Of a DNA stretch of 64,000 bases, positions 51,164 through 59,576 are shown one piece after another. Source of the stretch: Gammaproteobacteria bacterium (GTDB lineage: Bacteria; Pseudomonadota; Gammaproteobacteria; Pseudomonadales; Ketobacteraceae); the NCBI GenBank assembly GCA_013178375.1, contig JABLXQ010000022.1, forward strand, positions 1 through 64,000, read 5' to 3'. The position numbers were made by a program, and so were the translations under genes. The notes under the pieces are model-generated. The model did not search any database and was not told the origin of the DNA. It saw nothing but the letters and a program-made list of their open reading frames with translations. Position 1 is the first letter of the stretch; every line of letters begins with the position of its first letter.

Positions 51164-53866
51164 ATGACTTGCACTTCTGCTTCAAGGTTGGAGATGTACC
51201 TTGAAAGGCGTGGTCCGCGTGTGCGTGTGGCGCAGCGCAGGCGGCGACTGCTCCCCTTCCTGGCCCTGACCTGGCTGCTGGCTGCTGTTGCCCCCGCTTT
51301 CGCGCTGGAATCCATCGTCGTCAACGACATCGCCGATGACCACATCGTAGAAGCCAGGCACCTGGAAATTCTGCTGGACCCGGATGACAGCGTACGCATG
51401 GACGACCTGCTGCTGCCCAACGCCCCCGCGTTCACGCCCCTGCAGCAGGACGTGCTCAATCTGGGCCACACGGACGATTCCGTCTGGCTGCACCTGCGGG
51501 TGCAACCCGCCGCCGACACCCGCGACAATCTGGTCTGGCTGCTGCAACTGAAATATCCCCTGCTGGATCGTGTCGACATCCATCCCGTGCGCAACGGCAA
51601 GGCCGATCCGCCGTTCCGCATCGGCTACTCCATTCCCATGGCCGAACGGCCCATGCGTCACCGCTTTTTCGTTCAGCCCCTGCAAGTACAGCCGGGCGAG
51701 ACACTGGATATCTACGTCAACATCATGCGCAAAGGCGGCGCCGTCCAGGCACCGATGAGCCTCTCCACGCCCGCCGCTTTCTTCCTGACCGAAACCGCGT
51801 CCAATCACATGATGGGCATCTATTTCGGCATCATGATCGCGATGATCATCTACAACTTTTTCCTGTTGTTCAGCGTCGGCAACCGCTCCTATTTTTATTA
51901 CATCGTCTACATCTGCTTCACCATCCTCACCATCCAGTCCTTCACCGGCTACGGCTACCTGTTCCTGTGGCCCGACCAGCCCTGGCTGAACCAGTATGTC
52001 ACCCAGCTGGTCGCCATCGGCGCAGTCATCAGCGGCGTGCTGTTCGCGCGCAACTTCATCAAGTTCGAACGCTATGGCGCCTGGATGAATCCGTTCACCA
52101 ACGCCATCATCGGACTGGGTGTGCTGCTCGTCGTCGCACGCGTTCTCAGCGACCGGTTCCTCAGTCTTGAAATCGTCGCCTACTGCGGTCTGACCGTATT
52201 TTCAGCCCCGTTCATCGTCTTCCTCTGCTGGCGCCGGGGTTCGCGCCAGGCCGGCTTCTTCCTGCTGGCGTGGGGTTTGTTCCTGGCGGGCGCACTCATG
52301 TTCACCACCACACTGTTAGGGCTGCTGCCCAGCAACGTTCTCACCACCAACGGCATGATGATCGGCTCGGCGGCGGAAGTACTGCTGCTGTCGCTCGGTC
52401 TCGCCGACCGCATCAACCGCGAGCGCAAGGAAAAATACCAGGCACTGCAGGAACAGAACAAAGCCATCCTGCGCCTGAAGGAAGCCGAGGATCGCCTGAT
52501 CCACCGCGCGCTGCACAACCGCACCACCGGCCTGCCCAACCGCAACTTCCTGCGCAACGCGCTGGACAACCTGATCACCGTGGAACAGGACAACCTGCAG
52601 TTCAGCCTGCTGCTGGTCAGCCTCAACAATTTCCACGAGTTCAACAAGACGCTGGGCCACAGTAACGGCGACGCGATCCTGCGCATCATCACCGAACGCC
52701 TGAGCCTGCTCAGCCGCGACATGCCCGGCGCCATTGCCATCGAAAACACGCCGGACCGCAACCATTTCGTCGCCGGCGTGGAAGGCGTCACCTTCGCGTT
52801 GCTGCTGCAAGGTCCGTCCGGCAAGGAATTGCTGGAGCCGATTCACCGCTTTCTGCAGGATCTGGAAAAACCGTTCGAATACCACAACCTGACCCTGGAC
52901 GTGGACGCCACCTGCGGCCTGGCCCACTTTCCGGATCACGGCACCACTAGCGAAAACCTGATGCGCAACGCGCATATTGCGCTGGAGGCGGCCAGCGGCA
53001 GCAAACAGAAGGTGGCACTGTATTCGCCGGAAATCGATCCCTACAACGCGCGCCGTCTGTCTCTGCTGGGCGAGCTGCGCCACGCCATCGAAAACAATTC
53101 ACTGCAACTGTATTTCCAGCCACAGATTTCGCTGAAAGACTTTTCCGTGGCCGGCGCGGAAGTGCTGATCCGCTGGATTCACCCCGAGTACGGTTTCATT
53201 CCACCGGATGAATTCATTCCGCTGGCAGAACGCACCGGCGTGATTCATCCGCTCACCTACTGGATCTGCAAGCACGCCTTTGCGTTCAAGCACAGCCTGG
53301 AAAGTCAGGGCATCGACATCCATCTATCGATCAACATTTCCGCCCGCAATCTGCAGGACCCGCATTTCGTGCGTGAAGTGGCGCGGCTGGCGGATGAAGC
53401 CGGTATTTCGCTGAAACGCATCATCATGGAACTGACGGAAACCGCCGTGATGACGGATCCTGAAGATGCGCTGCGGGTGATGACAGAATTGAACGGCCAG
53501 GGTGTCCGCCTGTCCATCGACGATTTCGGCACAGGTTATTCATCGCTGTCGTATCTGAAACAGCTGCCGGTGGACGAAATCAAGATCGACCGCAGTTTCG
53601 TGATGGAAATGGCGAAAAACAACGACGATGAAGTAATCGTGCACACCACCCTGACCATGGGCCACAACCTGAGCATGGAAGTGGTGGCCGAGGGCATCGA
53701 GGATGCCATCACATTGCGCAAGCTGAAGGATATGGGTTGCGATCTGGCGCAGGGATATCACATCGCCCGGCCGATGCCAGCGGCGGATTTCTTCACCTGG
53801 CTGGCGAAGTACCGGGCGTCACTGGCCAGCGAGCAGAATGTGATGGATGTGCGGCGGCAGGGGTAA
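51164..53866 (+). CDS. 7TMR-DISM membrane protein with degenerate GGDEF and EVL-type EAL
   Basis: The protein has 900 residues. After a signal peptide (LLPFLALTWLLAAVAPAFALE), a 7TMR-DISM extracellular domain (~45-205) is followed by seven membrane helices (~215-420) and a short coil. The GGDEF domain (~440-615) lacks its signature (VAGVEGVTFALLL). The EAL domain has EVL in place of EAL (GAEVLIRW, ~residue 664), a variant seen in active phosphodiesterases, and keeps LSINISARNL, MELTETAVM, IDDFGTGYSSLSYL and IKIDRSFV. A c-di-GMP phosphodiesterase with a binding or inactive GGDEF domain is likely. The DISM domain often senses carbohydrates or envelope ligands. An alternative start is ATG at 51194. 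Confidence 0.88.
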   Translation: MTCTSASRLEMYLERRGPRVRVAQRRRRLLPFLALTWLLAAVAPAFALESIVVNDIADDHIVEARHLEILLDPDDSVRMDDLLLPNAPAFTPLQQDVLNLGHTDDSVWLHLRVQPAADTRDNLVWLLQLKYPLLDRVDIHPVRNGKADPPFRIGYSIPMAERPMRHRFFVQPLQVQPGETLDIYVNIMRKGGAVQAPMSLSTPAAFFLTETASNHMMGIYFGIMIAMIIYNFFLLFSVGNRSYFYYIVYICFTILTIQSFTGYGYLFLWPDQPWLNQYVTQLVAIGAVISGVLFARNFIKFERYGAWMNPFTNAIIGLGVLLVVARVLSDRFLSLEIVAYCGLTVFSAPFIVFLCWRRGSRQAGFFLLAWGLFLAGALMFTTTLLGLLPSNVLTTNGMMIGSAAEVLLLSLGLADRINRERKEKYQALQEQNKAILRLKEAEDRLIHRALHNRTTGLPNRNFLRNALDNLITVEQDNLQFSLLLVSLNNFHEFNKTLGHSNGDAILRIITERLSLLSRDMPGAIAIENTPDRNHFVAGVEGVTFALLLQGPSGKELLEPIHRFLQDLEKPFEYHNLTLDVDATCGLAHFPDHGTTSENLMRNAHIALEAASGSKQKVALYSPEIDPYNARRLSLLGELRHAIENNSLQLYFQPQISLKDFSVAGAEVLIRWIHPEYGFIPPDEFIPLAERTGVIHPLTYWICKHAFAFKHSLESQGIDIHLSINISARNLQDPHFVREVARLADEAGISLKRIIMELTETAVMTDPEDALRVMTELNGQGVRLSIDDFGTGYSSLSYLKQLPVDEIKIDRSFVMEMAKNNDDEVIVHTTLTMGHNLSMEVVAEGIEDAITLRKLKDMGCDLAQGYHIARPMPAADFFTWLAKYRASLASEQNVMDVRRQG

Positions 53867-53890
53867 TGCCTCATTGCGCCGTAGCGGCCG

Positions 53891-54409
53891 CTATTGATGT
53901 TCGACCATAATCAGCTTGCCGGTATCAAATCCCAGCGCGGCGGCCTTCGCAATCAGCGCATTCAAGATGTTCTCATCCAGCGCCGGCGTTCGCGCCAGAA
54001 TCCATAAATAGGATTTATCCGGCCCGCACACCAGCGCGTACTGATAGTGTTCGTGGTCCAGCTCAATTACCACATAGGAACCGTAGAAAGGGCCGAAGAA
54101 GGAAACCTTCAGGTAACCCTGATCAGGCTCGCCGACAAAATACGCCTTGCCCTCGGCTTCTTCCCATTTATTTTCAGCAGCGGAAAATCCGCGATTGAGC
54201 ACCCTGACGCCGCCATCATCGCGCAGGCTGTAGTCGGCGGTGATCTGGTTCAGGCCACGCTCAAACGAATGATCCAGCCGGGCGATTTCATACCACTTGC
54301 CCAGATAGCGTTCGACCTGGAAATTCTCCACCGGTTTGACGTTGTCGGGCAAACCGACACAGCCGGTGAGGCAGGCAAGCAAAAGCAGCAGTAATCCGGA
54401 TTTTTTCAT
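53891..54409 (-). CDS. blc: Bacterial lipocalin (outer-membrane lipoprotein Blc)
   Basis: The protein has 172 residues from ATG at 54409, with GGGAG six bases before it. A lipoprotein signal (KKSGLLLLLLACLTGC) ends at Cys17. The lipocalin start signature is YLGKWYEIARLDHSFERG. Later blocks are GKAYFVGEPDQGYLKVSFFGPFYGSYVVIELD and YLWILARTP, as in E. coli Blc. Blc binds fatty acids and lysophospholipids and is made under membrane stress. It is downstream of phhB on the same strand. Confidence 0.94.
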   Translation of the reverse strand: MKKSGLLLLLLACLTGCVGLPDNVKPVENFQVERYLGKWYEIARLDHSFERGLNQITADYSLRDDGGVRVLNRGFSAAENKWEEAEGKAYFVGEPDQGYLKVSFFGPFYGSYVVIELDHEHYQYALVCGPDKSYLWILARTPALDENILNALIAKAAALGFDTGKLIMVEHQ

Positions 54410-54480
54410 TGTTATCTCCCTGTCATCAGACGGGCACAACGGCTGCGTGCATGCAGCGGCTTTAATACCCAACACCCACT

Positions 54481-54825
54481 TTAGCCCTTCATCACCTCAT
54501 CCGTCCGCGCAGCCAGAATGAAATCCGTCTTGTGCAGCCCTCTTATCTTGTGGGTCCACCAGGTCACCGTCACCTTGCCCCATTCCGTCAGCAGCGCCGG
54601 ATGATGTCCTTCCGCTTCCGCCAGCGCGCCCACCCGGTTGGTGAACGCCAGCGCGGCGGCAAAATCGGGAAAGGTGAATTTCCGCTCCAGCTGCAGAATC
54701 CCATCCCGCACCACCGGCGCCCAGCCCGGCAGTTGCCGCATGAACTGCGCCAGTTCCTCAGCACTCACATTGGGCGCATCCGCCCGGCAGGCTTCACACA
54801 CCTGTTCACTCAGCTTCGTTGCCAT
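54481..54825 (-). CDS. phhB: 4a-hydroxytetrahydrobiopterin dehydratase
   Basis: PhhB dehydrates the 4a-hydroxy pterin formed by phenylalanine hydroxylase. The protein has 114 residues. The catalytic block is [34 protein letters not shown], with the His-His-Pro and the WWTH...GL motif. The N-terminus ([17 protein letters not shown]) is the proteobacterial type. AAGGAGAG lies eight bases before the ATG. phhA is not adjacent. Confidence 0.95.
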   Translation of the reverse strand: MATKLSEQVCEACRADAPNVSAEELAQFMRQLPGWAPVVRDGILQLERKFTFPDFAAALAFTNRVGALAEAEGHHPALLTEWGKVTVTWWTHKIRGLHKTDFILAARTDEVMKG

Positions 54826-54969
54826 CTTGCGCTCTCCTTTCCTGTCATAACCAAACGTCCGCTCCGACGCCGGGTTCAGATTATTTGTTCATTCCGGCCT
54901 GCAATGGGCCGAATTTTCCGGGTGATGCCACTATCCTTTCATTTGATCCGGGTTTCCAAACACCCGATT

Positions 54970-54983
54970 CAAACAACTGTTGG
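54970..54983 (+). promoter_or_regulatory. Possible PsrA-like operator before the acyl-CoA dehydrogenase
   Basis: CAAAC-AACT-GTTGG resembles the PsrA half-site pair (GAAAC N4 GTTTC), with one mismatched base in each arm. PsrA is a fatty-acid-responsive TetR regulator in pseudomonads. The site lies 112 bases before the gene. It is a weak match and could be chance. Confidence 0.25.
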
Positions 54984-55094
54984 CTGCGCTGACGGCCAAA
55001 ATGATCTCCCTTGCCAATGGCCGGGATTGGCCGCTCGTGCACACTCGCACACTTATAAAAGCCCCTCAACCGGAATCAAGAAGGAAGCAGTGCC

Positions 55095-56918
55095 ATGCCC
55101 CAGTACAAAGCGCCCCTGCGTGACATGAACTTCGTCATGAATGAAGTGCTGGATTACCCCAGCCACTACGCCAAGCTGCCGTGCGCCGAGAATTCCACGC
55201 CGGACATGGTGGAAGCGATCCTGTCCGAGTGCGCGAAATTCTGCGAGCAAGTGCTGTCCCCCCTCAACCAGACCGGCGACGAGGAAGGCTGTCACTGGGA
55301 AAACGGCGACGTCACCACGCCGAAAGGTTTCAAGGATGCCTACGACCAGTTCTGCCAGGGCGGCTGGCAGGGTCTGTCGCACCCGGAAGAGTTCGGCGGC
55401 CAGGGCCTGCCCCTGTCGCTGTCCATCATGAAGTCGGAAATGATCGGCACCGCCAACTGGTCCTGGGGCATGTACCCCGGCCTCAGCCTGGGCGCCATGA
55501 ACACCATTTTCATTCACGGCACTGTTGAGCAGAAACACCACTTCCTGCCGAAAATGGTGGAAGGCACCTGGTCCGGTACCATGTGTCTGACCGAACCCCA
55601 GTGCGGCACCGACCTGGGCCAGGTCAAAACCAAGGCCGAGCCCCTGCCCAATGGCGCCTATGCTATTTCCGGCACCAAAATTTTCATTTCCGCCGGTGAA
55701 CACGATCTGGCGGAAAACATCATTCACATCGTACTGGCGCGTCTGCCGGATGCACCTCCCGGCACCAAGGGCATCTCGCTGTTCATCGTGCCCAAGATCA
55801 AATGCGATCCCGCCGGCAACCTGGGCGCGCGCAACACCGTCACCTGCGGTTCCATCGAACACAAAATGGGTATTCGCGCCTCTGCCACCTGCGTGATGAA
55901 TTTCGACAAGGCCGAAGGCTACCTGATCGGCCCGCCGAACAAGGGCCTGGAGTGCATGTTCACCTTCATGAACTCGGCGCGCGTGGGTACATCCTTGCAG
56001 GGCCTGGGCGCTGCAGAATTGTCTTATCAGGGCGCACTGCCGTATGCGAAAGAGCGTCTGTCCATGCGCTCCCTCAGCGGCAAAAAATTCCCCGACAAGG
56101 TGGCCGATCCGCTGATCGTGCACGGTGACGTGCGCCGCATGCTGCTGACCCAGAAAGCCTTCGCTGAAGGTGGTCGCGCCATGATTTATTACGCTGCCAA
56201 ATTCACCGACCACCTGATCTTCGGCAAAACCCAGGAAGAGAAGGACGAAGCCGACGACCAGCTGGGCTTCCTCACCCCGATCCTCAAAGCCTTCCTCACC
56301 GAGACCGGCCTGGAAGCAGCCAACCTCGGCATGCAGGTGTACGGCGGCCACGGCTACATCAAAGAGTGGGGCATGGAGCAGATTGTGCGCGACACCCGCA
56401 TCGCCACCCTGTACGAAGGCACCACCGGAATCCAGGCGCTGGATCTGCTGGGGCGCAAGGTTCTGCTGGGCAAGATGAAGACGCTGAAAGCGTTCTCGTT
56501 CGAAGTGCTGAAGTTCTGCAAGGACAAGGGCCTGATCTCGAACAACCCGCACCGGAAGGAAATGAACAAATTCATCTGGCCGCTGGTGAAATACACCACC
56601 AACTGGCAGCAGTACAGCGTGCGTCTGGCGCTGCGGGCGCGCAAGAATTTCGACGTGGTAGGCTGCGCGTCGGTGGATTACCTGATGTATTCCGGTTACG
56701 TCAGCATGGCGTACTTCTGGGCAATGATGGCGCAGACCGCCTACGAAAAACTGGCAGCCGGCACTGATCAGCCGGAGTTCTACAAAGCCAAGATCCAGAC
56801 CGCCGAATTCTATTTCGACCGTCTGCTGCCACGCGCCCGGGCTCACGCCGAATGCATGATGGCTTCGCCAAAATCCCTGATGAAAATGAAGGAAGAAAAC
56901 TTCTCGTTCCTGCAGTAA
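55095..56918 (+). CDS. Acyl-CoA dehydrogenase (long, FadE5/DmdC-like group)
   Basis: This 607-residue flavoprotein oxidises acyl-CoA to enoyl-CoA in beta-oxidation. An N-terminal helical domain is followed by the FAD/substrate region with MCLTEPQCGTDLGQVKTKA. YGGHGYIKEWGMEQIVRDTRIATLYEGTTGIQALDLLGRK carries the conserved Arg-Asp and the catalytic Glu (LYEGTTG). The long C-terminal extension marks the DmdC/FadE5-type group rather than the ~380-residue classical enzymes. AAGGAAG seven bases before the ATG supports the start. It stands alone with its own strong terminator. The substrate chain length cannot be read from the sequence. Confidence 0.95.
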   Translation: MPQYKAPLRDMNFVMNEVLDYPSHYAKLPCAENSTPDMVEAILSECAKFCEQVLSPLNQTGDEEGCHWENGDVTTPKGFKDAYDQFCQGGWQGLSHPEEFGGQGLPLSLSIMKSEMIGTANWSWGMYPGLSLGAMNTIFIHGTVEQKHHFLPKMVEGTWSGTMCLTEPQCGTDLGQVKTKAEPLPNGAYAISGTKIFISAGEHDLAENIIHIVLARLPDAPPGTKGISLFIVPKIKCDPAGNLGARNTVTCGSIEHKMGIRASATCVMNFDKAEGYLIGPPNKGLECMFTFMNSARVGTSLQGLGAAELSYQGALPYAKERLSMRSLSGKKFPDKVADPLIVHGDVRRMLLTQKAFAEGGRAMIYYAAKFTDHLIFGKTQEEKDEADDQLGFLTPILKAFLTETGLEAANLGMQVYGGHGYIKEWGMEQIVRDTRIATLYEGTTGIQALDLLGRKVLLGKMKTLKAFSFEVLKFCKDKGLISNNPHRKEMNKFIWPLVKYTTNWQQYSVRLALRARKNFDVVGCASVDYLMYSGYVSMAYFWAMMAQTAYEKLAAGTDQPEFYKAKIQTAEFYFDRLLPRARAHAECMMASPKSLMKMKEENFSFLQ

Positions 56919-56969
56919 TTCCTGCAGGCATTTGCCGACTTCGTACTACCCACTCGCACTGGGTTTTAT

Positions 56970-56998
56970 GGCCCTCCTGACCGGAGGGCCTTTTTTTT
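56970..56998 (+). terminator. Rho-independent terminator of the acyl-CoA dehydrogenase gene
   Basis: GGCCCTCC and GGAGGGCC form an 8-bp stem with a 5-base loop, followed by eight T residues. This is a textbook terminator. Confidence 0.95.
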
Positions 56999-57256
56999 GG
57001 CTGCCGATTTTTAATTGAGCGTGACTTATAAGTCACGCAACTGCGAATCCCAAACGCGCTCCCTTCACACATCCCATTTTCAAACCCACACGAATTTCCA
57101 CTGCGTGCGTTACCAAAAGCCAACATTCATGAATTGACATGATTTATTGTCACATATAAATTGACAACAATGGTTGTCATATATGTCGGACGTGTGGACG
57201 AGTGAATGGATTTCACCTGCCATCTGCCGATAAAAATCCACTAAAACAAAAATACA
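56999..57256. promoter_or_regulatory. Promoter region of the hydrolase gene with palindromes
   Basis: A perfect 20-bp palindrome (GCGTGACTTATAAGTCACGC) lies at 57019-57038. Two TGACA/TGTCA inverted pairs follow: TGACA-N8-TGTCA at 57135-57152 and TGACAAC-AATG-GTTGTCA at 57162-57179. The latter has perfect 7-bp arms and a TetR-like layout. TTGACAACAA (57161-57170) also occurs before the FAD oxidase at 59551. The region looks like a regulated promoter controlled by the TetR protein at 61376. Confidence 0.55.
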
Positions 57257-59410
57257 ATGGAAACAAAAATGACGGGGACAAACGACACACGCCCGCAAGG
57301 GTCCCGCAGTCTGGCCGGTGCGCACAGTGCGCTCCCACTCAAAAAACTGTTCAGCCACGGTTGCGTTGCCGTTCTGGCATCCTGCCTGCTGATGGCCTGT
57401 TCCGGCGGCGATTCAAAATCAAAATCCGCCGCTGACCGCAACGCCCAGACGACAGTGACCCCCACTGCTCCGGACAGCGGCACTCCGGACGACACCGAAA
57501 TTCCCGACCTGGACGACGACAGCGACGACGCCATCGACGCCATCGGTGGTGAGCACTATTTCCGCGAGGCGGAATATCGCTACACGGTGAATCTGCCGCT
57601 GCAGTTCGTCGAAATGTCCACCGGGAAAAAACTGAGCGTGCGCGTCACGCTGCCGGCCAATGAAAAAGGCGAGCCGGCGGAAGGCCCCTTCCCCGTCATC
57701 CTGACCCAGGCGGGCTATAACACCAATCTGCTGAGCCTCATGTTCCTGGGCACACCCGGCAACCTGATGCTGGGAGCACCAGACCCCTTCGTAGTCAAAC
57801 GCGGTTATGCCCAGGTTTCTGTGGATGCACTGGGTACTGGCGCCTCCGGTGGCGGCTGGGAACTGTTTGGTGAAGAAGAACAGGTTGGCTTTGCCGACAT
57901 GGTGGACTGGGTGCACGAACAGCCCTGGAGCAACGGCAAGCTGGGCGTGGCGGGTGTGTCCTACATGGCGATCAGTTCGCTGTTCGCGGCGCAGCGCCGG
58001 CCCGACTCGATTGACGCGGTGTTTGCCAGTCTGCCCATGGGCGATGCCATGCGCGGCATCGTCGGCACCGGTGGCCTGCTCAACGCCCATTTCATGAGTA
58101 CCTGGATGCTCATCACCCAGATACTGTCGACCCAGAACATCCCCACCATGCTGGCCAATCCCAAGCATATGGACCTGCTGATGCAGCACACGCAGGAGCA
58201 CGCAGACCAGATCGATTCCTATTACCTGCCGCTGATCGATGACGCACTCTGGAACGCGCCTTATGTCACCTATTACGGTGATTTCTGGAGCAAACGCTCA
58301 CCCCTGGTCAACATGGACAAGGTCAAGGCGCCCACGATGATTTTCGGCGCACTGCACGATCTCTTCCAGCGTGACGAACCCCTGCTGTATGAAAACCTGA
58401 AAAAGAACGGTGTCGATGCACGCCTGGTGATCTACAACGGCACGCACTTTCCGAATTTCGTCACCTCGCACGTTGGCAACAACGCGGTGGCGCCGATCGA
58501 TTTTCTGCTGCTGCAGTGGTTCGACAAATACCTGAAGGGCATGGACACGGGAACCGAAAATATTCCGCAGGTGGTGCAGCATGTGAAGAACTACCCCACC
58601 GAGAGCACGCCCGCAGAATTCCGCAAAGACAGCTTTGCCACCACCACCGACTGGCCCCATCCGCTGGCGGCACCGGAGCGCTGGTACCTGCACAGCGATG
58701 GCAGTCTGTCGCGCTCGGCCCCTGACAGCGAAGAAACCGGCCACACCATGACCAATCCGGAACATCCTGTAGGCCGCGCCTTCCGCAACGGTGCAATGCT
58801 GGGCTTCGAAGTGGACATCAACGACGGCACCACATGCAGCCGCAGTTACGAGCAATGGATTCTGGGCCTGACCCTGCCCAAGTCCTGTTTCAGCAACGCT
58901 GACAAAACACAGCAGCAACGCGTGACATTCGAAAGCGCGCCGATGGAAGAGGATTACTACATCAACGGCCCCATCCAGGCGGATATCTGGATCGACAGCA
59001 CCGTGACCGAAGCGGTGGTGGCGGTGCAGGTGGAAGAATTGTCTGACGCGCAATCCTTGCCCATCACCAACGGCCAGCTGCTGGCGTCGGTGCGGGCGGT
59101 GGATCAATCCCGTTCCCGTTTCCTCAACGGCGAAATGATCCAGCCCTACCACTACCTGACCGAAGAAAAGGCAAAGCTGCTGGTGCCGGGCGAAGTGGTG
59201 AAAATGCAGATCGAAATTTTCTCCACCAGCGCAATCATCCGCAAGGGCAATCGTCTGCGCATCGCCATCAGCCCCAGCAACCAGGCGCAGGGTATGCTGA
59301 ACTACCCGCGCCAGGCGCTGGCGGAAGATGGCGTCACCACCATTCACAACAGCCCGCAATATCCGTCCAGCGTTGTGCTGCCGATCGTGCCCACCAGCGC
59401 GCTGAACTGA
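57257..59410 (+). CDS. CocE/NonD-family hydrolase lipoprotein (X-Pro dipeptidyl-peptidase-like)
   Basis: The protein has 717 residues. A lipoprotein signal ends at LLMAC (Cys48). A Thr/Asp/Pro-rich linker (TPTAPDSGTPDDTEIPDLDDD) follows. The alpha/beta hydrolase domain has YAQVSVDALGTGASGG and the nucleophile elbow GKLGVAGVSYMAIS (GxSY). A Pro/Asp-rich lid is followed by the C-terminal jelly-roll domain (NGPIQADIWIDSTVTEAVVAVQVEEL). The family includes cocaine esterase and glutaryl acylase. The catalytic Asp is probably in GALHDLFQ and the His in YNGTHFPNF. The substrate is unknown. Gene starts at ATG 57257 or 57269; neither has a strong ribosome-binding site. It probably forms a regulon with the oxidase and TetR genes downstream. 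Confidence 0.82.
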   Translation: METKMTGTNDTRPQGSRSLAGAHSALPLKKLFSHGCVAVLASCLLMACSGGDSKSKSAADRNAQTTVTPTAPDSGTPDDTEIPDLDDDSDDAIDAIGGEHYFREAEYRYTVNLPLQFVEMSTGKKLSVRVTLPANEKGEPAEGPFPVILTQAGYNTNLLSLMFLGTPGNLMLGAPDPFVVKRGYAQVSVDALGTGASGGGWELFGEEEQVGFADMVDWVHEQPWSNGKLGVAGVSYMAISSLFAAQRRPDSIDAVFASLPMGDAMRGIVGTGGLLNAHFMSTWMLITQILSTQNIPTMLANPKHMDLLMQHTQEHADQIDSYYLPLIDDALWNAPYVTYYGDFWSKRSPLVNMDKVKAPTMIFGALHDLFQRDEPLLYENLKKNGVDARLVIYNGTHFPNFVTSHVGNNAVAPIDFLLLQWFDKYLKGMDTGTENIPQVVQHVKNYPTESTPAEFRKDSFATTTDWPHPLAAPERWYLHSDGSLSRSAPDSEETGHTMTNPEHPVGRAFRNGAMLGFEVDINDGTTCSRSYEQWILGLTLPKSCFSNADKTQQQRVTFESAPMEEDYYINGPIQADIWIDSTVTEAVVAVQVEELSDAQSLPITNGQLLASVRAVDQSRSRFLNGEMIQPYHYLTEEKAKLLVPGEVVKMQIEIFSTSAIIRKGNRLRIAISPSNQAQGMLNYPRQALAEDGVTTIHNSPQYPSSVVLPIVPTSALN

Positions 59411-59550
59411 AGTAACGGCGGGTCTCTGTCCAGGGCCCGCCATTCTCACCACTACCCGGGAAACAAAACGATAGTCAGGTCATCATCACGATACCTGCGG
59501 GGAATTTTTTTGCCTGTCTTTCCATAACATTCCGGGGCAGGCCTGTCACT

Positions 59551-59560
59551 TTGACAACAA
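59551..59560 (+). promoter_or_regulatory. TTGACAACAA element before the FAD oxidase gene
   Basis: The same 10-mer occurs at 57161-57170 before the hydrolase gene. Here it is preceded by TGTCACT, giving TGTCACTTTGACA. It may be a -35 element, a TetR-protein site, or both. AGAGGG then lies nine bases before the ATG. Confidence 0.4.
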
Positions 59561-59576
59561 CTAGAGGGATCAAACA

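Noticed and set aside
55053-56846. 597-codon open frame on the minus strand opposite the acyl-CoA dehydrogenase gene
   Set aside because: It is the shadow of a G+C-rich gene with biased third positions. Its translation has no recognisable domain and no ribosome-binding site, while the plus strand encodes a clear family member.
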